Of a DNA stretch of 19,961 bases, positions 14,089 to 19,961 are shown piece after piece. The position numbers were made by a program, and so were the translations under genes. Source of the DNA: Anaerolineaceae bacterium (GTDB lineage: Bacteria > Chloroflexota > Anaerolineae > Anaerolineales > Anaerolineaceae); the NCBI GenBank assembly GCA_028714615.1, contig JAQTMA010000041.1:3749-23709 (forward strand). The letters are read 5' to 3'. Each line of letters starts with the position of its first letter. Position 1 is the stretch's first letter. The notes under the pieces are model-generated. The model saw only the letters and a list, made by a program, of their open reading frames with translations. It searched no databases and had not been told where the DNA came from.

Positions 14089-15390
14089 TCAATCGTCGCC
14101 TTTCTCTTCGTGGTCATCGCCCAGGGTGAGGACGAGTTGAGGTGCATGCTCACCCGATTCGCGCGAAGCGAAACTGTTCCAGGCGCCTTGCCGCGCCAGG
14201 AGCGCCAGGCTATACGACCCGGCCTCGTTCCGGATCAGCGCGGTCACGTCGACCGCGATCCAGTGACCGGTGGCAGGACGACCAGAGCTGGCGATACTCT
14301 CACCAGGCATGGGAGCATTCGCATAGGTGATCTGGCTTTCAGACCACGCCTCCCCGCTCACTCGTCGCACCGTAAAACCGCTGCCGGATGCACTGTTCAC
14401 GTACAGGTGCAGGATGGCTTTGCTGATCTGGCGATCATTCTCTAGCTCGGGGATGCGGAAGCGCAAATAACTCACCGAGCGAGGATCGTCGACGGTCTTA
14501 AGAGATAGGTTCGAGCCATAGTTCGTATTACGGCTGTCGGCTGAAACAGATGCATCGGCGACGGGCGCCAACTGCAGACCATGGTTGGCCGGTGGAGTTT
14601 CTGACGGTTGGGTGGGAGTCGGTTTTGGGTGGGTGGGTGCCGGCGTCGGCTGAATAGGCGTCGGCGTGGGTTGCGGAGGCAGGGTTGCTGTCTCTGTTGG
14701 TTGGGGGAGGGGCTCCGTCGGGACGACCGTCTTGGTCGGCAAGGTTGTTGGGGTAGCCGGAGCAGGATAGGGATTGGAGTTCGTGGGGGTAGCTTCCGGC
14801 GGCGGTGGATAGGGGTTGGCTGAGGTTGAAGTCGCCGTTGGAGCTACCGAGGTGGAGGTCGGAGAAATTGAGGTCGCTGTCGGAGGGACAGAAGTTGTCG
14901 TTGGAGGAATAACGGTTGCGGTTTGCGCCGGTGAGGTTACCGTCGGAGGTACTCCGGTCGCGGTTGGGGGGACGGAGGTTGCTGTAGGCGGAACCTGGGT
15001 GGTTGTAGGCGCCGCTGCCGGGTGATCCCCTGCATTCCCGGGGAAGGTCAGGGCATTGAGCTCTTGCAGGTTGGTGAATCCGTCACCATCGGAATCGGCG
15101 CTTTCAATCAAGCCAAAAGCCGCTACATTCCGGCCATTGGTACTATAAGCGGCGCCGTACGGATTCAACCCGGGGATGCTGCTGGTATGGCACAGGCTGC
15201 ACGTATCCAGGCGGGTGTTGGCGATCTGCGGATACTTCGTCGTCGCTGATGCGAGGTCCCCGCCGCCGGCCTGGGCGGTTTGAGGCTGGGAGATCGTGAA
15301 GAGCACTGCCAGGAAAGTGAGCAGGCCGGCCAAAATCAACAGGATCGGGCCAGGCTTGATACGCTTCGGGTCGTTCAATTGTGCATGCAT
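14089..15390 (-). CDS. Exported cytochrome c-like / DNRLRE-like fusion protein with Pro/Thr linker
   Basis: The start at 15390 is supported by GGAGAA placed four bases before the ATG; ATG 15426 in frame is an alternative. An N-terminal signal helix (ILLILAGLLTFLAVLF) ends near AQA. One c-type heme motif, CSLCH, lies at 64-68 in DTCSLCHTSS. It is followed by LNPYGAAY and a calcium-loop-like DSDGDGFTNLQE at 99-110, a domain layout seen in exported Chloroflexota-style cytochromes. No clear Met axial ligand follows. About 140 residues of Pro/Thr-rich linker lead to a C-terminal beta domain (ASVSADSRNTNYGSNLSLKT...YLRFRIPEL...AVDVTALI) resembling DNRLRE/CBM96 modules that bind or display on surfaces. 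It is probably cell-surface and could exchange electrons. A link to the nearby hydrogenase is only suggested by position. Confidence 0.78.
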   Translation of the reverse strand: MHAQLNDPKRIKPGPILLILAGLLTFLAVLFTISQPQTAQAGGGDLASATTKYPQIANTRLDTCSLCHTSSIPGLNPYGAAYSTNGRNVAAFGLIESADSDGDGFTNLQELNALTFPGNAGDHPAAAPTTTQVPPTATSVPPTATGVPPTVTSPAQTATVIPPTTTSVPPTATSISPTSTSVAPTATSTSANPYPPPPEATPTNSNPYPAPATPTTLPTKTVVPTEPLPQPTETATLPPQPTPTPIQPTPAPTHPKPTPTQPSETPPANHGLQLAPVADASVSADSRNTNYGSNLSLKTVDDPRSVSYLRFRIPELENDRQISKAILHLYVNSASGSGFTVRRVSGEAWSESQITYANAPMPGESIASSGRPATGHWIAVDVTALIRNEAGSYSLALLARQGAWNSFASRESGEHAPQLVLTLGDDHEEKGDD

Positions 15391-15832
15391 ATAATTCTCC
15401 ATTTGTATTGACTCGAACTGGGTCATATTCCCCCCCGGGCCAGTCTGAGCCGTGGATCGGTCCCTGGAAGTGAGCAGGCTATGCCTTTTTGGCGCTCGCT
15501 CGCCAGGTCCCAGATCTTTTGTGGTTTCGAGCAGATCAAGACCTACACGCTCGAAACCGGTGGATTAAACAACCGTTTCGTTACTCCTTTGCGACCAAAT
15601 TAAACAATGTAGCCCGATTGTATAGAAAAAGTTGGAAATGTCCTACTGACATTCGTCCTGGATTCCACCCAGATATCAGGAAATATGTCATAATTCTCCC
15701 CTTTCCATCAGCGGGGTGGCAGCCAATGGCGGCCATGACGCGCCTCTTCGAACTCATCCAGCAGCCTGAAATCTAGCAAATGGTGCGGAGCGAAGCTGGC
15801 GATTCGGGTACAATCAGCCCCTGAGGCTTCCA
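15391..15832. other. Divergent intergenic region with a spaced 10-bp inverted repeat
   Basis: These 442 bp separate the cytochrome-like gene from the helicase gene, transcribed away from each other. GGTTTCGAGC (15523-15532) and GCTCGAAACC (15549-15558) are exact reverse complements 16 bases apart, a possible operator or structured leader. The stretch 15590-15710 is AT-richer, with TATACA/TACAAT-like boxes but no matching -35. GAGG lies six bases before the helicase ATG. The longest frame in the gap (15489-15776, plus) starts with TTG, lacks a ribosome binding site and resembles nothing I know. I see no RNA gene. Confidence 0.5.
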
Positions 15833-17764
15833 ATGCATATAACCCAACCTGCCGCTCATTTCCAACGCCTGGCTCACCTGATCGACCTGGAAGCAGAAGC
15901 GGAAAAGCAGGCAGCTCTGCGTGATAAACAACACTGCTCTCCTGACGAAGCGGAATCCTCGGGAAACACCCTGGTGAACCTGGTGATCCGTGAGGATGAT
16001 AGCGGCCTGGGCGGGCGGTTTTTACTGACCCTGGGGAAGCGCAATCAGAACCTATCCCTGCCTTGGACCCGCCTGGGGCAGGGTTCTCCGGTCATCCTGT
16101 CCGCGCAAGGTGCGGACAACCCTTGCGACGACGGGCAGGGTTGGCGCGGCGTCATCAGCCGGATGGGGAAAGACAGCCTTCAGGTCGCTTTTCCACAGGA
16201 GCCTGAGCTCCAGGGTGACCACCCCATCTTTCGCCTGGACCGCGCGGGGGACGAGATCTCGCGGCAGCGGCAGCGCTCCGCCCTGGAAAAAGCCCAATCG
16301 GCCCCGGCCAACTCGCGCCTGGCGGCTTTACGCCTTGTACTCTTGGGCGAAGATGCCCCTCTGTTTTGCCCGGTGGAGGATTTCCACCCCCTGGATCACA
16401 GCCTGAATGCTTCTCAATGCGAGGCGGTGCGCTTCGCATTGGGGGCTGAAGACCTGGCCATCCTGCACGGGCCCCCCGGCACTGGGAAGACTACTACCCT
16501 GGTCGAGCTGATCCGCCAGATCGTTAGGCGTGGGCAAACGGTGCTGGCCTGTGCGCCCAGCAACCTGGCTGTGGATAATCTGCTGGAGCGCCTGCTGGCT
16601 GCCGGTGAAAACGCTCTCCGCCTGGGGCATCCGGCCCGCGTGGCGCCGGAGCTGCGTGAGCACACCCTGGATGCAATGGTCGAGAACCATCCGGATGTGC
16701 GCCTGGCGCACAAACTGGCGCGCGAAGCGTACGGGCTACGCGAGCGGGCATCCAGAACCACCCGCGCCCGTCCCGAACCGGGCATGCGGCAAACCTTGCG
16801 GCAGGAAGCCAAAGACCTGTTGGCCGAGGCTCGCAAGATCGAAAGCCAGGTGAGCGAGCGGTTGCTCGGCACGGCACCCATCGTGTGCGCCACGCTGACC
16901 GGCCTGGATCCTGAGCTGTTGGGTCCGCGCCGGTTCGACTGGTGTGTCATGGATGAGGCCGGACAAGGCACGGAACCCTCTGCCTGGATTCCCATCCTGC
17001 GCTGTGAGCGCCTGGCGCTGGCCGGCGATCCGTTCCAACTTCCGCCGACCGTGATCTCGCGTGAAGCCGCCTCTGCCGGGTTTGGCGTCAGCTTGCTCGA
17101 GCGGCTCATGGTCGAGCTTGGCCCGGGGATCTCGCGCCGCTTGATGACCCAATACCGCATGCACGAAGATATCATGCAGTTCTCCTCGCAAGAATTCTAC
17201 GCGGGCTCACTGGCGGCTGACCCTACCGTAGGCGCCGCCGTTTTGCAGCATCTGCCCGGGATCGAGGCGAATCCTTTCACTGCAGCCCCCCTGGACTTCA
17301 TCGATACAGCCGGCGCCAGTTACGATGAGTCCGCCGATCCGGACGGTGAAAGCCGTTTGAATCCCCTCGAAGCCGAACTGGTCCTGCGTAAGGTTCAGGA
17401 ACTGCTGGATGCAGGCCTGGCGGCCACGGAGATTGCGGTAATCACTCCCTATGCAGCCCAGGTGCGCCTGCTGCGAAGCCGAAGTGAGAAGTTGAGACAG
17501 CCCGCGGTCGAGATTGACACGGTGGATGGTTTTCAAGGCCGGGAGAAAGAGGCCGTGGTGGTTTCACTGGTGCGCTCCAATTCCGAGGGGGAGATCGGCT
17601 TTCTGGAGGACGTGCGCCGCATGAATGTGGCCCTCACACGCGCCCGGCGTAAGCTGGTCGTCATCGGGGACAGCGCCACGGTGGGAAACCACCCGTTCTA
17701 CCAGCGCCTGATTGCCTATTTTGAAGCCGCCGGCGCGTATCACTCGGTGTGGGAAGAGGGTTGA
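15833..17764 (+). CDS. Superfamily 1 DNA/RNA helicase, Upf1/IGHMBP2-like
   Basis: This 643-residue protein carries the SF1B Upf1-like motif series. It begins with a Q-motif-like LNASQCEAV at 191-199 and Walker A GPPGTGKT at 213-220. Motif Ia is CAPSNLAVDNLLERL near 240-254, motif II is DEAGQ at 374-378 and motif III is GDPFQLPP at 398-405. Motif IV is QYRMHE, motif V is VDGFQGREKEAVVVSLVRS and motif VI is NVALTRARRKLVVIGD. The N-terminal ~180 residues (LVIREDDSGLGGRFLLTLGK...) match the beta-barrel region of the IGHMBP2-like group. Length is typical. Relatives unwind 5'-3'; the bacterial role is not settled. GAGG is six bases before the ATG. The gene stands alone, with a 150-bp gap after it. 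Confidence 0.92.
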   Translation: MHITQPAAHFQRLAHLIDLEAEAEKQAALRDKQHCSPDEAESSGNTLVNLVIREDDSGLGGRFLLTLGKRNQNLSLPWTRLGQGSPVILSAQGADNPCDDGQGWRGVISRMGKDSLQVAFPQEPELQGDHPIFRLDRAGDEISRQRQRSALEKAQSAPANSRLAALRLVLLGEDAPLFCPVEDFHPLDHSLNASQCEAVRFALGAEDLAILHGPPGTGKTTTLVELIRQIVRRGQTVLACAPSNLAVDNLLERLLAAGENALRLGHPARVAPELREHTLDAMVENHPDVRLAHKLAREAYGLRERASRTTRARPEPGMRQTLRQEAKDLLAEARKIESQVSERLLGTAPIVCATLTGLDPELLGPRRFDWCVMDEAGQGTEPSAWIPILRCERLALAGDPFQLPPTVISREAASAGFGVSLLERLMVELGPGISRRLMTQYRMHEDIMQFSSQEFYAGSLAADPTVGAAVLQHLPGIEANPFTAAPLDFIDTAGASYDESADPDGESRLNPLEAELVLRKVQELLDAGLAATEIAVITPYAAQVRLLRSRSEKLRQPAVEIDTVDGFQGREKEAVVVSLVRSNSEGEIGFLEDVRRMNVALTRARRKLVVIGDSATVGNHPFYQRLIAYFEAAGAYHSVWEEG

Positions 17765-17914
17765 ACACGGCTTGTGGTCGATCAGACAAATAGTCGACTT
17801 CTGCCACCCGGTGTAAATTCCTATCCCGCTAGATGTAAGCCCTTTCCAAAAAAAAATATATAATAAGGTAGATAATATCTTGTTGACACAATCATGGTCA
17901 GAAGGAGCGGGGAA

Positions 17915-18079
17915 ATGATTCTCAATTTGTCACTGCCCTATGCACGGGGTTCGTTCTGGGAGGCAGCCAACTCTCTGATGTCATGCCCTGGTGGATATTT
18001 GGCAGCCTGGATGATGTCGAGCTACAATCAGCCCATGCTAATCTGCAATGTCTACCTGCCAAACAAGGCCAAGAAATGA
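17915..18079 (+). CDS. Possible 54-residue leader ORF of the MFS exporter gene
   Basis: A short frame beginning MILNLSLPYARGSFWEAANS has an excellent Shine-Dalgarno, AAGGAG at 17902-17907, seven bases before ATG 17915. Its stop TGA (18077-18079) overlaps the exporter's ATG at 18076 as ATGATG, the arrangement typical of translational coupling. It has no recognisable domain, though weakly hydrophobic stretches are present. The preceding 150 bp are AT-rich, with TATAAT at 17859-17864 and TTGACA at 17883-17888, which are not spaced as one promoter. It could be a regulatory leader peptide, or merely part of the untranslated leader. The good ribosome site is the main support. Confidence 0.4.
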   Translation: MILNLSLPYARGSFWEAANSLMSCPGGYLAAWMMSSYNQPMLICNVYLPNKAKK

Positions 18080-19629
18080 TGCAGGCAAACCGTGTGCCCA
18101 ATCCCGAAGAAAAATGGATTTTGGTGACCACCATTTTAGCCTCCAGCATGGCCTTCATCGATGGATCGGCTTTGAATGTTGCCCTGCCTGCCTTGCAAAA
18201 AGACATGCAGGCCACCGGCGCCCAGCTCTTGTGGATCCTGAACGCTTATCTGCTCATGTTGGCCGCACTCATCCTGGTGGGTGGTTCTCTGGGAGACCGG
18301 CTTGGCAGAAAAAAAGTGTTCATGGCCGGAATTTCTTTGTTCATGATGGCTTCACTGGCGTGCGGCCTTGCCCCCAACATCTATTGGATGATCGCCGCGC
18401 GCATTGTGCAGGGGATCGGAGGCGCGCTGATGATCCCGGGCAGCCTGGCAATCATTACCGCTTCGGTTGCTCCTACCCGCCGGGGCAGGGCCATCGGTAC
18501 CTGGTCGGCGGCTACCACTTTGGTGACGGTCATCGGCCCTGTGTTAGGTGGGGTCCTGGCGGATGCCGGTCTCTGGCGCGGGGTCTTCTTGATCAACCTC
18601 CCGCTCGGCTCGATTGCTATTCTGGGGTTATCTTTCAAAGTTCCTGACAGTCGGGACGAATCCGCTCCCAGGTCGATCGACATGCTCGGCGCCCTGCTGG
18701 CGGCTGTTGGGCTGGGCGGCCTTACCTACGGATTTATTTCGGCGCCGGAGGCTGGTTTTGGAGATCTCAGCGTGATCGCCGCACTGGCGATCGGTGTGCT
18801 GGCCCTGGTGGGTTTTGTGGTCGTGGAAGCCCGCCGGGACCATCCCATGATGCCCCTGCAATTGTTTCGCTCCCGTACCTTTAGTGGAGCTAACCTGTTG
18901 ACGCTGTTTCTGTATGGCGGTTTGAGCATGGGGTTATTTTTCTTCTCCATCTACCTGGTCCAGGCGCAAGGCTACACCAAAACCGACGCAGGGCTTGCAT
19001 TTTTGCCTTTTTCGTTCTTCCTCATGACCTTATCGCGCTGGGCAGGTGGGTTGGCGGACCGCAACGGCCCACGCTTATTTTTAATCCTGGGACCTGCCCT
19101 GGCGGGTCTTGGACTTTTCTGGCTGGGTTTCGGCGGGCTCCTCACCCAAACATCGAACTACTGGATGGCTTATTTCCCCGGGATTGCCATCTTTGGGATC
19201 GGCATGGGCTTTACCGTGGCGCCGCTGACCACCGCCGTGATGGGATCGGTGGCGACCACTTTCTCCGGCACAGCTTCGGGGATCAATAACGCGGTCTCCC
19301 GGACCGCCGGGGTGCTCACCATCGCAGTGGTTGGCTCCGTGGCCCTGTTCGTGTTTGCCTCGGCGCTGGAGCAGCGCACCCTCCCGCTGGGACTGACCGG
19401 GTCTGAGCGCAGCCTGCTGCATGGTGAGAGCCAGAAATTGGGAAATGCGACTGTCCCGGCTGGCATCCCTGCAGAGAAGACCGCGCAAGTGGCTGCTTCC
19501 ATCCAACTCGCCCTCGGGGATAGCTACCGCATCGTCATGCTCATTTGCGCCGGGATGGCCTGGATCAGCGCGGCGATCGCGGGCTTGCTGATCGATCCTC
19601 AACCCAAACCGAGCCGCCATGACACCTGA
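18076..19629 (+). CDS. DHA2-family (EmrB/QacA-like) MFS drug exporter
   Basis: This 517-residue protein is highly hydrophobic, with about 14 membrane helices. Helix 1 holds SSMAFIDGSALNVALPAL, the DHA2 motif D1 region. Motif A is GGSLGDRLGRKK, and motif C, the antiporter motif, is GPVLGGVLADAGLWRGVFLIN. Family members export drugs or other amphipathic compounds by proton antiport; the substrate cannot be told from sequence. I place the start at ATG 18076 (or the adjacent 18079), because homologous helix 1 begins about 15 residues later and AAGG lies seven bases upstream. An in-frame ATG at 17983 would add 31 non-conserved residues. The start overlaps the stop of a short upstream frame. The last 11 bp overlap the next gene. 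Confidence 0.92.
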   Translation: MMQANRVPNPEEKWILVTTILASSMAFIDGSALNVALPALQKDMQATGAQLLWILNAYLLMLAALILVGGSLGDRLGRKKVFMAGISLFMMASLACGLAPNIYWMIAARIVQGIGGALMIPGSLAIITASVAPTRRGRAIGTWSAATTLVTVIGPVLGGVLADAGLWRGVFLINLPLGSIAILGLSFKVPDSRDESAPRSIDMLGALLAAVGLGGLTYGFISAPEAGFGDLSVIAALAIGVLALVGFVVVEARRDHPMMPLQLFRSRTFSGANLLTLFLYGGLSMGLFFFSIYLVQAQGYTKTDAGLAFLPFSFFLMTLSRWAGGLADRNGPRLFLILGPALAGLGLFWLGFGGLLTQTSNYWMAYFPGIAIFGIGMGFTVAPLTTAVMGSVATTFSGTASGINNAVSRTAGVLTIAVVGSVALFVFASALEQRTLPLGLTGSERSLLHGESQKLGNATVPAGIPAEKTAQVAASIQLALGDSYRIVMLICAGMAWISAAIAGLLIDPQPKPSRHDT

Positions 19630-19961
19630 GGAACTCCAGGAGGTCGGCCCCCAACACTCTGGCGACTCCCCCTTCAAGGCGCGCATCCGCTTTCACCAGA
19701 GCTGGTACCGCTCCCGGGTGCTGAAAGCGCCGTATGGCGCCGGCCCGCGCCCGACGAGCAAGACGCCTTTGGGGAATATGCTCACCCTCGCCGGCGGTGA
19801 ACGCGGGTTGAACTTCCTCACCCCCCACATTTTTGAGGTTGCCAAACGCCGCATGGCCGAGAGTCGCGGCAGCATCGAACCATTCCGCCTGAAGTGCAAC
19901 CTGCTCTCCAGTCAGGCGATGGGCTTCAACTTGTTCGCCCCGCTGGTGGACGACCGCGAGC
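19619..19961 (+). CDS. PGN_0703-like putative PD-(D/E)XK restriction endonuclease (3'-partial)
   Basis: A frame opens with ATG 19619 inside the end of the exporter gene and stays open to the window edge, giving 114 residues. It begins MTPEELQEVGPQHSG and includes RIRFHQSWYRSRVLKAPYG, GGERGLNFLTPHIFEVAKRR and RLKCNLLSSQAMGFNLFAPL. The HQSWYR, GLNFL and LLSSQ-x2-FNLF segments are what I recall as N-terminal hallmarks of the PGN_0703 family of putative nucleases. The catalytic core would lie outside the window, so activity cannot be judged. The 11-bp overlap suggests co-transcription and coupling with the exporter, although the functions look unrelated. The family call is from memory of motifs and is moderate. 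Confidence 0.6.
   Translation, partial: MTPEELQEVGPQHSGDSPFKARIRFHQSWYRSRVLKAPYGAGPRPTSKTPLGNMLTLAGGERGLNFLTPHIFEVAKRRMAESRGSIEPFRLKCNLLSSQAMGFNLFAPLVDDRE

Noticed and set aside
13493..14153. Two minus-strand repetitive frames (TGVLPQRAR-like and RRFAPTSE-like)
   Set aside because: Same 51-bp periodicity artefact read in other frames; both run antisense into the protease gene, whose family assignment is clear.
13729..14445. Long plus-strand frame encoding 17-residue repeats (LVGAKRQCVETPRW-like)
   Set aside because: It arises because the 51-bp repeat is a multiple of three; it runs on through the antisense of the cytochrome-like gene and has no ribosome site.
14608..15025. Val/Glu/Gly-repeat frames on the plus strand
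   Set aside because: They are the antisense of the Pro/Thr linker in the exported cytochrome-like protein.
15489..15776. 95-codon plus-strand frame in the divergent gap
   Set aside because: TTG start, no Shine-Dalgarno, no family resemblance; kept only as part of the intergenic description.

Overview
The window is typical bacterial chromosome of about 57-60% GC, with short gaps and frequent gene overlaps. Two exported or membrane proteins carry long Pro/Thr-rich linkers of the 'PTPT/PPTAT' type. Together with the AIM24-like, DUF4143-ATPase, ICMT-like and DNRLRE-type proteins, this style suggests a Chloroflexota (Anaerolineae-like) genome. That assignment is an inference from protein style, since no rRNA or other phylogenetic marker lies in the window.

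Layout. (1) 1-1467: the 3' part of a TPR/coiled-coil protein with one membrane helix, a Pro/Thr linker and an extracytoplasmic SH3-like tail. (2) 1497-2764: a 20-bp perfect inverted repeat, then a lower-GC DUF4143 (AAA_14) ATPase gene that looks acquired. (3) 2761-4099, minus: a PiT phosphate permease behind a small four-helix membrane protein. (4) 4277-5086, plus: an AIM24/TIGR00266 protein with its own promoter. (5) 5073-10301, minus: a compact five-gene unit read as arsR-type repressor, P-type cation ATPase, ICMT-like membrane methyltransferase, TIGR00027/LCM methyltransferase, and L-2-amino-thiazoline-4-carboxylate (ATC) hydrolase-like protein. A near-consensus promoter overlaps a perfect 18-2-18 operator of the SmtB/CzrA kind. 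(6) 10363-13704: a [NiFe] hydrogenase large and small subunit pair (minus) with a divergent maturation endopeptidase (plus). The small subunit has Asp in place of one proximal-cluster Cys. (7) 13715-14050: a 51-bp tandem repeat with a palindromic core, between convergent genes. (8) 14089-15390, minus: an exported monoheme cytochrome-like / DNRLRE-like fusion. (9) 15833-17764, plus: an Upf1/IGHMBP2-like superfamily 1 helicase. (10) 17915-19961, plus: a possible leader ORF, a 14-TM DHA2 drug exporter, and the start of a PGN_0703-like putative PD-(D/E)XK nuclease gene cut by the window edge.

How the genes may work together. The hydrogenase block is self-consistent: catalytic subunit with a cleavable tail, Tat-exported small subunit and cognate protease. 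No membrane cytochrome b is present, so the electron acceptor is unknown; the exported cytochrome-like protein nearby is a speculative candidate. The strongest candidate for an undescribed system is the ArsR-controlled unit. It joins a metal-type sensor and a P-type pump of unassigned ion specificity to two methyltransferases and an ATC-hydrolase-like protein, apparently as one transcript. Everything here was read by eye, without database searches.
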